43,803 nucleotides of DNA. Origin: Gp13-AA77 sp036521995 (GTDB taxonomy: Bacteria; Acidobacteriota; Terriglobia; UBA7540). Below, piece by piece: positions 34,812-43,660 of the stretch (position 1 is the first letter of the stretch; every line of letters starts with the position of its first letter). Under the pieces are notes generated by a model. It had not been told where the DNA came from and searched no databases. It saw only the letters and a program-made list of their open reading frames with translations. The position numbers and the translations under genes were made by a program. Location of the stretch: assembly GCA_036521995.1 (NCBI GenBank), contig DATDGR010000270.1, forward strand, positions 1 to 43,803. The letters run 5' to 3'.

Positions 34812-35639
34812 CTACGGCTTACTGCTGGCTGGCGCCTTCCTCCGCCGCCAGAATCCAAGTCCAAACGATCCGAGCGCCAGCAAGCCGAGCGGCGCTGGCT
34901 GCAGTCCCTGCGAAATCGGCTTCTTGCCTGGAGGTACACCGAGGAGCCTCTCCGGGTCGGCGGAACCCGGGGGGACCGCCGGTGGGTCAGCAGCACTGGA
35001 AGTCTGGCCCGCCCGTATGGGCTTGTTCGGCGTAGCCTCATAGGCGTATCCCGTCAGGTAGGCGGTGATCCCGATGCCGTGCAGCCGCACACTGAGGCGG
35101 GCCCAGCCGTAGTGAGTTTCGCCATCGATGGGGAACTGGATTCCAACGTACCGGTTCTCAACGTTGACCCAGGAACCGAAATCCTCGCTGGCGTTGGCGA
35201 AGGCCATCACGGGGAGGGGCGAGTATCCGGTGCTGCAGGTGTTACAACCATAAAAGCTCTGGCTGGCGCCAATCTTCGAGCCCCGGTTCAGCGCCCTCAC
35301 AAATAGCCGGCGGTGTCCCCCGGCAACTTCCACCTTATTGAAGCTGGCGTACCAAGCCCGGACGGCTAGCGACGCGGCCAGCGGGTAGGCGTAGTCGACG
35401 AATTCGAGTTCAGGGCTCCCACTCGTACCGAAATCCAGCAGATAGCGGCTCCCCGGTCTGATCGCGACATGCGCCGGCGTGTAGACGATTTGCGCCTCGA
35501 CGGGTTGGGTCAAGGCCAGCAGACCGACGCCCGCGGCGCCCGCTGCGAGGGCATAGCTTGTGAGGCGTCTCTCCAATTTCTCACTGAGTTCCTTACCTCG
35601 GTTCCGACGTTGCCCGCCTGCGCTTCGAGGTTTCCCCAT
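34812..35639 (-). CDS. Exported protein with PEP-CTERM-like C-terminal tail (paralogue B)
   Basis: A 275-residue paralogue of the neighbouring gene. RRLTSYALAAGAAGVGLLALTQPVEA is the signal region (cleavage after residue 49), followed by QIVYTPAHVAI. FPIDGETHYGWARLSV and GYAYEATPNKPIRAGQTS match paralogue A. It has CNTC where A has no equivalent cysteine pair, and ends in PLGLLALGSFGLGFWRRRK, a hydrophobic segment followed by basic residues. ATG 35637-35639 with GAGG upstream is preferred over GTG 35663. The pair probably arose by tandem duplication and is likely cell-envelope or extracellular. Function unknown. Confidence 0.82.
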   Translation of the reverse strand: MGKPRSAGGQRRNRGKELSEKLERRLTSYALAAGAAGVGLLALTQPVEAQIVYTPAHVAIRPGSRYLLDFGTSGSPELEFVDYAYPLAASLAVRAWYASFNKVEVAGGHRRLFVRALNRGSKIGASQSFYGCNTCSTGYSPLPVMAFANASEDFGSWVNVENRYVGIQFPIDGETHYGWARLSVRLHGIGITAYLTGYAYEATPNKPIRAGQTSSAADPPAVPPGSADPERLLGVPPGKKPISQGLQPAPLGLLALGSFGLGFWRRRKAPASSKP

Positions 35640-35851
35640 CCGTCGATCCTCGTCCTCTGCCACCCGTGATCCAGCAACCCGGCTATGCCGCAGAGTTTGG
35701 TCCTCTATGGATGTGGTGTCAAGTTATCGTGGATTGTTATACCGAATCAGGAACTATGGACCGACGCTCTCGATTGGAAATCCGCAGAATGGTTTCGGAC
35801 CCTCGTTGGACAGGGGCAACGGAGCCCGTACTGGAGTGATGGTGATTCGCT

Positions 35852-38341
35852 TTACTGATCACGCAGCGTATTCATGGGCTCCACCGAGGCAGCTCGCCGC
35901 GCGGGGATGAGGGCGGCGACGATTCCCACCAGGAAGAGTGCGGCTACCACGGACGCGTACGTACCGGCATCCAAGGCCTTCACTCCGAACAGGAAGCTGC
36001 TGACCAGCCGGCTGGTCAGGAGCGCCAGGGCCATTCCCCCCATCAGCCCGATTCCCACCACGGTCGATCCCTGCAGCAGAAACATGCGCAGGATGTTCTG
36101 TGGCGTCGCGCCCAAAGCGAGGCGCACTCCGATCTCTCGCCGGCGATAGCTGACCACCTGGGCCAGAACCCCGTACAATCCAGTCATAACCATCAAAACG
36201 GCGAGGCCTGCGAAGGCGCCGATCAGGTAGAGGCCGAGACGGGCGCTGAAGTTGCTCTGGTCCACGGCTTCCTGCATCGTCTGAAAGTTGTCAAGGGCAA
36301 AATCCGGCGCCGTCCGCCGGAATAGGGCGCGCGTCTCGGGCGCCACGGCTATGTTGCCGCGAGTTTTCACCACAAAATGCACCACGGTTTTGAGCAGAGC
36401 CGGATAGTACAGGGATGTGACGGGAATCTGCTGGTACGGCAGCATCAGCAGGGGCTGCGGAGGTTGTGAGGGGCTCGTGTCGACCTGGTCCCCGATGACG
36501 CCAACGATCGTGTAAGGCTTCAGCATCCCCGTTTCTTTGCCGCCCAGATCGAGTTGCTGGCCGAGCGGATCTTGACCCGCAAAGTACTTCCGGGCCAGCG
36601 TCTCATTGACAGCCACCACGTAAGGGGCGTTCGCTAAATCCTCTTCGCTGAGCGGTCGCCCGCGCACGACCGGGGTTCCCATCGCCTGCTCGTAGCCGCC
36701 ACTCACGGCCGTCATTCTGGCTTCAAGCGGATGATCTTTGTCTTTCGGCCTGCCCACGATACGAAAGCTCGAATTCAAGTCCACACCGGATAGCGGTGGG
36801 GCCGTGACCAGCGCCGCGTTTAGTACTCCAGGCGCATGGCGAAGATCTTCGAGCACCGGCTGGTATACCAGCGTGGCCACAGAGGGCGGCGCCGGCTCCG
36901 TTTCGGCCGACACAGCCAGGTTCGCAAATCCGGCCGCGTCCGCCGGCATCGCCGTGAACGAGGTCACGCGGGTGGCGTCAAAGCCAAGCGGCGTGTGCTC
37001 GAGGCTCCAAAGCGTGCGAAACAGCAATCCGGTCGCAACCAGCAGCATCGCCGAAAGCGCCACCTCGCCTGCCACCAGCCAGCCGCTCACGCGGCCTCGT
37101 ACCGATCTTGCGCCCACTCCACGAGAGGCGGCCTGAAGCGCGCGCTGAGGATCGGTCCTGACCACGAGGAGCGCAGGCAAGAGCGCCGACAGCAAAGTCG
37201 TGATTGTGGCGATGGCCCCCAGAATCAGCACGACCGTCCAGTGCACTCCGATCGCCTCGGCTCGCGGAATCGTGCCGGGCGGCAAGCTGTGAACCGCCGC
37301 CACGGCGCCATAGGCCAGCGCGAAGCCGAAGGCGCAACCCAGCCCGCTCAGCAACGCGCCCTCCGTGATCACCTGCCTGATCAGGTGCCACCGTCCAGCG
37401 CCCAGGGCCGCTCGGACCGCATACTCCTGCTGGCGGGCCAGACAACGGGCGATCAACAGGTTCGCCACGTTGGCACAGGCAATCAGCAGCACCAGGCCGA
37501 GCGCGGCTGACAGAGCCAGAAGAACCGGGCGCACCTGCCCGGTAAGCATCTCGCTATACGGCGCTGCCCGGAACGCCAGATTTTGTCCGGCCTGCGAATC
37601 GCTTTGCCGGATGCGCTGCGCAACGGAAGTCAACTCGGCTTGTGCCTGGGCTACAGTCGCGCCCCGCTTGAGTTCCGCCACGATCATGAAGAAGTGATAT
37701 CCGCGCTCCTTCAGCATCTCGGGGGTGGGTTGGAGCGGCAACCAGAGGCCTTTCTCGATGTCCTGGCCCAGAGACTCCGGGAATCGAAACCTCCGCGGCA
37801 TCACGCCCACCACGGTGCGCTCGCGTCCGTTCACCCGCACCGTTCGTCCCACGATGTTGGGATCTCGACCGAATACCTGCCGCCACAGACCTTCGGAAAT
37901 CAACACCACCTGAGGGCCCCCAGTGGATCCCTCGGCTTCCGTGAACGCTCGACCGAGCAACGGCTGCACGCCCAGCATGCGAAAGAGATTCGGAGTTACC
38001 CCTGGCGTCACCACGCTGACCGAGGCATCCTTGCTCTCCACCACCCCGACATCCTCCGAATACCCGGCGGCGGTCTCCAGACTCTGGGCCTGGTCACGAA
38101 TGTCGCGATAGTCCAGCCACGAGCTTGATCCAAACCCTTGCGCATCGGCGGGACCGATGTACACCAGGCGGTCCGGATTCGCGTACGGGAGCGGCCGCAG
38201 GAGCACGCTCTCCACCACGGTGAACATGGCGGTGTTGGCACCGATTCCCAGGGCAAGCGTCAGAACCGCCAGGATTGCGAACCCGGGCGCGCGGCGCAGT
38301 TGCCGCCAGGCAAAACGAAGGTCTTGAACAGCGGTGGGCAT
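35852..38341 (-). CDS. ADOP-type (MacB/FtsX-like) ABC transporter permease
   Basis: An 829-residue permease with a duplicated MacB/FtsX layout. The N-terminus QDLRFAWRQLRRAPGFAILAVLTLALGIGANTAMF is the ADOP signature, followed by a periplasmic MacB-type domain (VYIGPAD..), three membrane segments with LLIACANVANLLIARCLARQQEYAVRAALGAGRWHL, a second periplasmic domain, and a C-terminal FtsX core ending VGIVAALIPARRAASVEPMNTLRDQ. There is no ATPase gene next to it, as is common for this group. ATG 38339-38341 has AGGAG upstream; TTG 38344 is one codon earlier. It lies downstream of the RiPP exporter with a 395-base gap, so a role in peptide export or resistance is possible but unproven. Confidence 0.93.
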   Translation of the reverse strand: MPTAVQDLRFAWRQLRRAPGFAILAVLTLALGIGANTAMFTVVESVLLRPLPYANPDRLVYIGPADAQGFGSSSWLDYRDIRDQAQSLETAAGYSEDVGVVESKDASVSVVTPGVTPNLFRMLGVQPLLGRAFTEAEGSTGGPQVVLISEGLWRQVFGRDPNIVGRTVRVNGRERTVVGVMPRRFRFPESLGQDIEKGLWLPLQPTPEMLKERGYHFFMIVAELKRGATVAQAQAELTSVAQRIRQSDSQAGQNLAFRAAPYSEMLTGQVRPVLLALSAALGLVLLIACANVANLLIARCLARQQEYAVRAALGAGRWHLIRQVITEGALLSGLGCAFGFALAYGAVAAVHSLPPGTIPRAEAIGVHWTVVLILGAIATITTLLSALLPALLVVRTDPQRALQAASRGVGARSVRGRVSGWLVAGEVALSAMLLVATGLLFRTLWSLEHTPLGFDATRVTSFTAMPADAAGFANLAVSAETEPAPPSVATLVYQPVLEDLRHAPGVLNAALVTAPPLSGVDLNSSFRIVGRPKDKDHPLEARMTAVSGGYEQAMGTPVVRGRPLSEEDLANAPYVVAVNETLARKYFAGQDPLGQQLDLGGKETGMLKPYTIVGVIGDQVDTSPSQPPQPLLMLPYQQIPVTSLYYPALLKTVVHFVVKTRGNIAVAPETRALFRRTAPDFALDNFQTMQEAVDQSNFSARLGLYLIGAFAGLAVLMVMTGLYGVLAQVVSYRRREIGVRLALGATPQNILRMFLLQGSTVVGIGLMGGMALALLTSRLVSSFLFGVKALDAGTYASVVAALFLVGIVAALIPARRAASVEPMNTLRDQ

Positions 38342-38736
38342 CAAATCTGCTCCTGGTCGTGCTTGTTGATTTCCTATCCCTCTTGATTCAACCCCGGCCG
38401 CGCCCGGCCTGGAGCGGATTGCCCGCCGGGCAAAAGCTCATTGACCGGAGGCCATAATTTATGGATCTGCTGATTCTAAAGCACATCGTGGCTTTGTTTC
38501 GGAAGCACTTCACGGTTGCACCGGCGCCAGCCCTAGGTACTGACTGGAGGCCACGCTGCGATTGGGTGGAATGAGGCAAACCGTGCTCCTATCCGTTGAT
38601 CCGCTGATGCCGACTATGCCGCTGCGGGCCGGGTTTGTCAACGTATTCTGCAGGTATCTTCCGGGTGTTCTCCGAGTCAACTGCATCCGTTCGCAGGCGT
38701 TTACGTTCGCAACGGTTCGCGCTTACGACATCCCGG
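38342..38736. other. 395-base intergenic region, no gene recognised
   Basis: This lies between the permease start and the RiPP exporter stop, both on the minus strand. I see no hairpin-plus-T terminator, no repeat and no convincing reading frame. Confidence 0.4.
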
Positions 38737-40944
38737 CTAGACGGGTTGGACGCACGGTTCTTGCCGGCCCCCCTCTCCGGGAGTCGCGTCCGCTGGCGAG
38801 AAAGCGTCTTCATCGGCGCCCGGGCCGAACCTCGGGTTTGGACGGGGAAGCCGGTACACTCGACCGTCCCGGATTTCATAAATGATGTCAGAGACCTCGA
38901 GGAGATGGGAGCGATGGGCGACCACAATACGAGTCAGCGCCAGATTGCCAAGGACCTCGGCGATCTTCCGCTCCGAATCGGCATCGAGATTGGCGGTTCC
39001 CTCGTCGAACAGGATGATGCGCGGATCCCGGTACAAGGCCCGAGCAATCAGTATGCGTTGACGCTGGCCTCCGGAGACCTGCACTCCCATGTCCCCCACC
39101 AGGGTTCCGTATTCCATCGGCATGGCGTCGATTTCGTCGTGGACCGCGGCGGCCCGGGCGGCGGCTCGAACCTGATCCATGTCGATCTGGGGGTCGAAAA
39201 ACGCGATATTCTCGTTGATGGAACCGGCCAGTAGTGTATCGTCCTGCATCACGGTTCCGAAGCGTTCGCGCCAAACGTCGCGCTGGACATTCTCGATGGG
39301 TACGCCGTCGAGGAGAATGGCGCCTTGTTGCGGCGTCTCCAGACCGAGGATCAGTTTGATCAGGGTGGATTTGCCGCTGCCCGACGGGCCCACGATGCCG
39401 ACGCAGGCGCCGGCCGGAATTTCGAGCGAGACGTTATCAAGTACCGCCGGCTCGGTGGGCGAGTAGCGGAAGGTGACGTTTTCCAGCCTGAGATGGCCTG
39501 GCCCTTCGGGCGGCAGAATGCCGTCGGCCTGAGGCTCCGCCTCCGCCAGCATCAGATCGTCCAGCCGCCGCAGGTGAACGCTAACTGTCTGCAATGACCA
39601 GAGGCTATCGACCACCGTGGAGAGCCGCTCGCGGAACACCCCACGGTAGGCCAGAAATCCGAACAGAACGCCGGTGGTTACGGAAGGGAAGCCCACTCCA
39701 AGCACCCCGACGGCCAGAACGGCTGCCCATTCCAGGGCGCTGATCGTCGAGGTCATGGCGGTGACCGTGGTGCGCTGGCGGTTCAGTTGGGTGCCGGCGT
39801 TCAGTACGCCTACCAGCTCGTTTTCCCATACCGCAAACCGCTGGGCCTCGCGGGCGGCGAGCTTGATGGTCTGGATGGCGCGCATGGATTCCAGCAGGCG
39901 GGAGAGCTCCTTGCCTTCGGCTGCCAAAAGGTTCTCCGAGAGTTCACGCTGCCGGCGCATGCTCGCCACCCGGATGGCCATTTCGGCCGTCAGGCCCGCA
40001 ATCACGATCATGGCCAGATGCGGGCAGAATCCGATCATCAGCGCCGCCGTGACTGAACCGACGGCCAGATCGATGACCAGGGGCGCCGCCTGATCGGTGA
40101 GAAAACGGCGGACGGTGTCAACCGAACGCACGCGCGACAGCACGTCGCCCAGCATTTGCCGCTGGAAAAAGGCTACCGGTAGCGAAAACAGCCGCGCCAC
40201 GATGTGGGTGGAAACGCGATGGACGAAGATGTTACCCAATCGCGTGACCACCAGGCCTCGCGTCCACGCCGAACCGGCTTGCACCAGGATCATCAGAGCA
40301 ATGCCGCCGGCGATCCACAGCAGGTGGGGATCGGAGAGGCCCTTTCCTCCGGCCCGATCGATCACGCTGCGATAGGCAAAAGGCAGCGCAATGATTGCCA
40401 CCTGGAGCACCAGCGTGAGCCACAGAGCGCGAAAGGCTGCGGCGCGCAATCCCCGATCGTCTAGCCAGGCGCGCCGGAAGCTGCGCGACAGGCGCAGCAC
40501 GCCAGCCCGGAAACTGTCGGTGGGCGTAAACTCGATGGCGATTCCCGTGAAGTTCGAAGAGATCGACTGGAGTGGCACGCGCATCCGGCCCCGTGCCGGG
40601 TCGACGATCCAGGCCAGGTCTCCCCTGACGCGCTCGAGCACCACGAAATGATCCATATTCCAGTGCAGCAAGGCGGGCAACTTCAATTCGCCCAAGCGCT
40701 GCAGGCCAATGCGGACGGGACGGGCCGCAAGTCCGATGCCAGCGGCGAGGTGCATCAGCGTGCGAAGGCTAAGGCCGCGGGGTACGGCGGCAACCCGCGA
40801 GCGAAAGGCGGCAAGATCGGCCCTGAGGCCCCAGGCGGCGGCCACCATGGCAAGGCAGGCCAAACCGCATTCGCTTATTTCTCCCTGGAGAATTACGGGA
40901 ATCTTTCGGCGGCGAGCGGCGGGCGTGGGAGCAGCGGTGCTCAT
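38737..40944 (-). CDS. ABC transporter with N-terminal C39 peptidase (double-glycine peptide exporter)
   Basis: A 735-residue exporter that cleaves a double-glycine leader and pumps out the peptide. The C39 peptidase has QGEISECGLACL with Gln20 (oxyanion) and nucleophile Cys26, His99 in NMDHFVVLE, and Asp115 in WIVDPARG, so the triad is complete. Six membrane segments follow. The ATPase has GIVGPSGSGKSTLIKL (Walker A), QVSGGQRQRILIARAL (signature), RIILFDEGTANLD (Walker B; Glu then Gly-Thr instead of Pro-Thr-Ser) and VAHRSHLL. ATG 40942-40944 with GGAGGAC upstream is preferred. It is the last gene of the RiPP operon and matches a precursor ending in VTGG. Confidence 0.96.
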   Translation of the reverse strand: MSTAAPTPAARRRKIPVILQGEISECGLACLAMVAAAWGLRADLAAFRSRVAAVPRGLSLRTLMHLAAGIGLAARPVRIGLQRLGELKLPALLHWNMDHFVVLERVRGDLAWIVDPARGRMRVPLQSISSNFTGIAIEFTPTDSFRAGVLRLSRSFRRAWLDDRGLRAAAFRALWLTLVLQVAIIALPFAYRSVIDRAGGKGLSDPHLLWIAGGIALMILVQAGSAWTRGLVVTRLGNIFVHRVSTHIVARLFSLPVAFFQRQMLGDVLSRVRSVDTVRRFLTDQAAPLVIDLAVGSVTAALMIGFCPHLAMIVIAGLTAEMAIRVASMRRQRELSENLLAAEGKELSRLLESMRAIQTIKLAAREAQRFAVWENELVGVLNAGTQLNRQRTTVTAMTSTISALEWAAVLAVGVLGVGFPSVTTGVLFGFLAYRGVFRERLSTVVDSLWSLQTVSVHLRRLDDLMLAEAEPQADGILPPEGPGHLRLENVTFRYSPTEPAVLDNVSLEIPAGACVGIVGPSGSGKSTLIKLILGLETPQQGAILLDGVPIENVQRDVWRERFGTVMQDDTLLAGSINENIAFFDPQIDMDQVRAAARAAAVHDEIDAMPMEYGTLVGDMGVQVSGGQRQRILIARALYRDPRIILFDEGTANLDADSERKIAEVLGNLALTRIVVAHRSHLLEVSDIIYEIRDGRVYRLPRPNPRFGPGADEDAFSPADATPGEGGRQEPCVQPV

Positions 40945-40948
40945 TGGT

Positions 40949-41164
40949 TTAGTGTCCTCCCAGGAAGATCGTCGCCGCGGCCGCGCCGGCAATCGCCGTC
41001 AGGCCGAGAATAATCCAGCTTTCGAAACGTGTCCGGGCGGCCCAGGGCGCGCCCGCCCGGCGCATCGAATAGGCCCCCACCGCTTCCGGGCGAAAAATCC
41101 GGTGGTTGTCCATGCGGTTGACATTGCCATTCCCGTTCTGTGGAACCTTTGGAGTTGGCGACAT
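40949..41164 (-). CDS. Small single-pass membrane protein resembling the N-terminal stub of an HlyD-type adaptor
   Basis: A 71-residue protein in the RiPP operon. The HExxH stop is followed with no gap by ATG (TGAATG), and its TAA is 4 bases before the exporter ATG, so it is coupled on both sides. The middle reads IFRPEAVGAYSMRRAGAPW, like the cytosolic start of HlyD-family membrane fusion proteins (IFRPEA..), and WIILGLTAIAGAAAATIFL is a transmembrane helix. The periplasmic lipoyl/coiled-coil part of such adaptors is absent and there is no second frame in which it continues. It may be an exporter accessory. The N-terminus is Pro/Asn-rich and unrecognised. Confidence 0.75.
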   Translation of the reverse strand: MSPTPKVPQNGNGNVNRMDNHRIFRPEAVGAYSMRRAGAPWAARTRFESWIILGLTAIAGAAAATIFLGGH

Positions 41165-42334
41165 TCAATTCTCCAGTGCGCCATCCACCGCCTTGCACAG
41201 ACTCGTCCAAAATGCGCGGCCGGCGTCAGTGAGGCTTTGGCTTTGGTCCAGGGCGGGACGATAATCGTCGGCGAACCAGGTGCAGTGCTGGTCGAATCTC
41301 TCCTTCGAGGCCGGGTCCAGTTCCATCGTCCGGCGGAGGACGGCATAGTAGATGATCATATTGCCGACGGCATGCCCGCCGGACAGCACCCGGTCCATGG
41401 TGCGGTAGGCGCGTTTGATGGGCGAGTAGGACGTTTCGTCGCTGCCCGGTGTCACCAGCGGCGCGACCATCGTATAGATCAGCATGTGCTGGTGTGAGCA
41501 CTCGTGCACGAGCAGCTCACCGCAGAAAACGGGGCAGTCCGGCGGCTCAATGGCAATCAACCCTGGATGGTCGTAGCTGCTCCCGGATTGCGCCGCGCGG
41601 TTACCGTTAGGATCAAGCAGCAGGCAGCCCGCGGCCGTGCTTGCCACCCACGAGCCGTAAACAGGCGCCTGATCGAGAATCCTCCGCCAGCCTTCGTGAA
41701 TGGTCGCGATGCGCGGATCGGCTCCGGCCGGCCGGTCGACGGCATCGAGAGGCGGCATCGCCGAGATCCACGGGAATCCTTCGACGGAGTGACGGAGTCC
41801 GCTGGCCGTCACGTACCGCGGCGATAAGCCGCCGCTGGCGTAAGCCGTCCAGGGACCTGAGGGAGCGTCCACGGGCGCCCAGCGATTCTGGTCGGACGCG
41901 AGAAACTCGGCGCCGCCCAGATCCGAGTTGATCTGGATCGAGCGCCCGTCGGCCGTCAGACTGCAGCGGCCATCAACCGGAGTCAGCCAGCCATCGAGGT
42001 AGAGCCACTGCGGGGCATTGATTCGGGTTTCGATGGAGCCGTTGCCACCCGTTCCCGCACACGCGGCCGCCAGTTGCAGCGCCGCCAGTCCCACTGATTG
42101 ACTGCGGTGCGCTTGCAGCGCCAGACCCGTCTCTGGCCGCCACGCACTTCCTTGGCCTGGGGTAAAGGCAAGCAGAGCCTGGGCCGTTTCTCCCTCGCCC
42201 GAGTCTGCCAGCGCGCCCGCGATGCGGCGCCGGGTACCGTTCAAACGGGCAAGCGCCAGCGCGCGCACCAGCCCCGTGGCCTCGCCCCCGTCGGGACTGG
42301 CGAAGGCGGGCGCGTAGGCAAGCATGTCTGTCAT
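41165..42334 (-). CDS. HExxH-motif peptide-modification protein (putative alpha-KG-dependent hydroxylase)
   Basis: A 389-residue protein with ELLVHECSHQHMLIY near residue 276, giving HExxH, followed by TSYSPIKRAYRTMDRVLSGGHAVGN, where the third His (near 320) is the likely last metal ligand. The YSP...R...L.G.HA spacing is typical of the HEXXH motif-containing putative peptide modification family paired with radical SAM maturases. Members characterised so far, including fused radical SAM-HExxH proteins, are iron/alpha-ketoglutarate beta-hydroxylases, not proteases. The N-terminal 250 residues are otherwise unrecognised and may bind the leader. ATG 42332-42334 has a strong AAGGAGG; an earlier in-frame ATG at 42349 has weaker support. 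It starts 35 bases after the maturase. Confidence 0.82.
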   Translation of the reverse strand: MTDMLAYAPAFASPDGGEATGLVRALALARLNGTRRRIAGALADSGEGETAQALLAFTPGQGSAWRPETGLALQAHRSQSVGLAALQLAAACAGTGGNGSIETRINAPQWLYLDGWLTPVDGRCSLTADGRSIQINSDLGGAEFLASDQNRWAPVDAPSGPWTAYASGGLSPRYVTASGLRHSVEGFPWISAMPPLDAVDRPAGADPRIATIHEGWRRILDQAPVYGSWVASTAAGCLLLDPNGNRAAQSGSSYDHPGLIAIEPPDCPVFCGELLVHECSHQHMLIYTMVAPLVTPGSDETSYSPIKRAYRTMDRVLSGGHAVGNMIIYYAVLRRTMELDPASKERFDQHCTWFADDYRPALDQSQSLTDAGRAFWTSLCKAVDGALEN

Positions 42335-42368
42335 GATAGCCTCCTTCATCGGTTCCTCAACGCACTCC

Positions 42369-43538
42369 TCAGCACGCGAGGCGGGATGAGATCTCAAAAA
42401 GTGGGGTTCCGTTCCGCACCAGGAACGCCGCGATTTCCGCATAGACATCTTTGAGACCGGCACAGTAAAGCGAAGTGTTGCTGAAGCCTTGGGACTTCGA
42501 ATAGCGATTGATCGGCCGGCCGGCTTTACAGAGCTTCCACCATCCGCAGTCTTTGCAGCCGTTCGGCTTCACAGTGGCGGCGTCGGCCTGTTCGCGCCAC
42601 GCGTCCGACTCAATGAGTTCCCGCAGATTATTCTTGGCGATATTCAGACCCATCGAACTGAAGCGTGGATCCAGGATCCTCAAGGTGTCTTCCGGACCCA
42701 AATCCCCATTAGAGGACACGGAAATGATGTTGCGATAATCGTCCCGAAAGGTCTGAACCAGCTCCATGGCATGGGGATCGATCAGCGCCGCCAGCAGTTC
42801 CGAGAACACGCGAATGCGAATCTTGGGATTCTTGTCAGCCAGCCAGGCCCGCAGGGAAGCAAGCAGAAATCGTTCTACGCCGCGGATCACGCTCTCGCCT
42901 ACGGCCGAATCCCAGGTGTAATCAGGGGTGAGAAAGCTCATCCGCGTCACGCCGAGATCGTGCGCAAAGTGGCGGTACGCTTGTCCTCCATCTACGGCGG
43001 GATTGATCACGCACAGCAGCCCCGGAACGCCTATCCTGCCCTGGGCCGCGGCTTCCTGCAGGCGCCGCAGGCCGCCGACGGTCCGGTCGTAGGAGCTGCG
43101 CCCCTGGTGGTCCAGCCGATGCAGGTCGTTGGCCGCTCGAGGCCCGTCCAAGGACACACCCACGGAGACCTGGTATCGCTCGAAAAGAGCGATCCATTCG
43201 TCGTCCACGAGCACTCCATTCGTCTGCAGGCCGAAATCGAATCGAAACCCGTTTTCGTAGCTGCGCAGCCTTTCGCACATTTCCGCAAATTTCGGCCGCC
43301 GCATGAGCAATGGCTCGCCCCCGTGGAAGATCAGCGTGATGGTCTCAAGACCCTGATCCCGCGCCGCTCGCGCCGCGAAGGCGCCGAGATTCTCGATCAC
43401 ATGCGCTGGAACGACCGGTGGATGTAACTTCCACGTTTCGTCGCCGCCGAAGAAGAAGTAACAATAGTCGCACTTCAGGTTGCAGCGTTCGCTAATCTTG
43501 AAGACGATGTTTAGGTGTTGAATGGGTGCGATCGTCAT
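42369..43538 (-). CDS. Radical SAM/SPASM peptide maturase (cyclophane-forming type)
   Basis: A 389-residue radical SAM enzyme. SERCNLKCDYCYFF gives the CxxxCxxC cluster (Cys19, 23, 26); LIFHGGEPLL is the SAM-binding GGEP motif; FGLQTNGVLVDDEWI and VSVGVSLDGP are further core strands. The C-terminus has NGCKDCGWWKLCKAGRPINR and GFSNTSLYC, the SPASM-like pattern of FxsB/GrrM/XyeB-type maturases that crosslink aromatic side chains to a neighbouring residue. ATG 43536-43538 is the only good start; its ribosome site is weak. It lies 122 bases after the precursor gene, with a hairpin between, and 35 bases before the HExxH gene. Exact bond formed is not deducible. Confidence 0.9.
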   Translation of the reverse strand: MTIAPIQHLNIVFKISERCNLKCDYCYFFFGGDETWKLHPPVVPAHVIENLGAFAARAARDQGLETITLIFHGGEPLLMRRPKFAEMCERLRSYENGFRFDFGLQTNGVLVDDEWIALFERYQVSVGVSLDGPRAANDLHRLDHQGRSSYDRTVGGLRRLQEAAAQGRIGVPGLLCVINPAVDGGQAYRHFAHDLGVTRMSFLTPDYTWDSAVGESVIRGVERFLLASLRAWLADKNPKIRIRVFSELLAALIDPHAMELVQTFRDDYRNIISVSSNGDLGPEDTLRILDPRFSSMGLNIAKNNLRELIESDAWREQADAATVKPNGCKDCGWWKLCKAGRPINRYSKSQGFSNTSLYCAGLKDVYAEIAAFLVRNGTPLFEISSRLAC

Positions 43539-43568
43539 AAGTCATCCATTCGCGCTCAAACGAAGAAC

Positions 43569-43604
43569 GATGCGCCCTTCTGTCAACAGCGCCAGAGGCG
43601 CATC
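43569..43604 (-). terminator. Hairpin between precursor and maturase genes (possible attenuator)
   Basis: GATGCGCC (43569-43576) pairs perfectly with GGCGCATC (43597-43604), and inside it TCTG (43579-43582) pairs with CAGA (43593-43596). There is no long T-run, so termination would be partial. In RiPP operons such elements commonly keep precursor mRNA more abundant than maturase mRNA. Confidence 0.6.
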
Positions 43605-43660
43605 ATTCCTCGGTTTCTATTGGCTCGAAATGCTCAGTTACCTCGAAGCCACAGCCAGGA

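Noticed and set aside
38737..40944. C39 ABC exporter considered as a toxin (RTX/HlyB-type) exporter
   Set aside because: HlyB-type proteins lack the catalytic Cys; here Cys26, His99 and Asp115 are all present and a GG-leader substrate is encoded in the same operon.
41165..42334. HExxH protein considered as an ordinary zinc protease
   Set aside because: The third His lies in an L-x-G-x-H context about 40 residues after HExxH and the gene is inside a RiPP operon; this fits the peptide-modification family better, though a protease is not strictly excluded.
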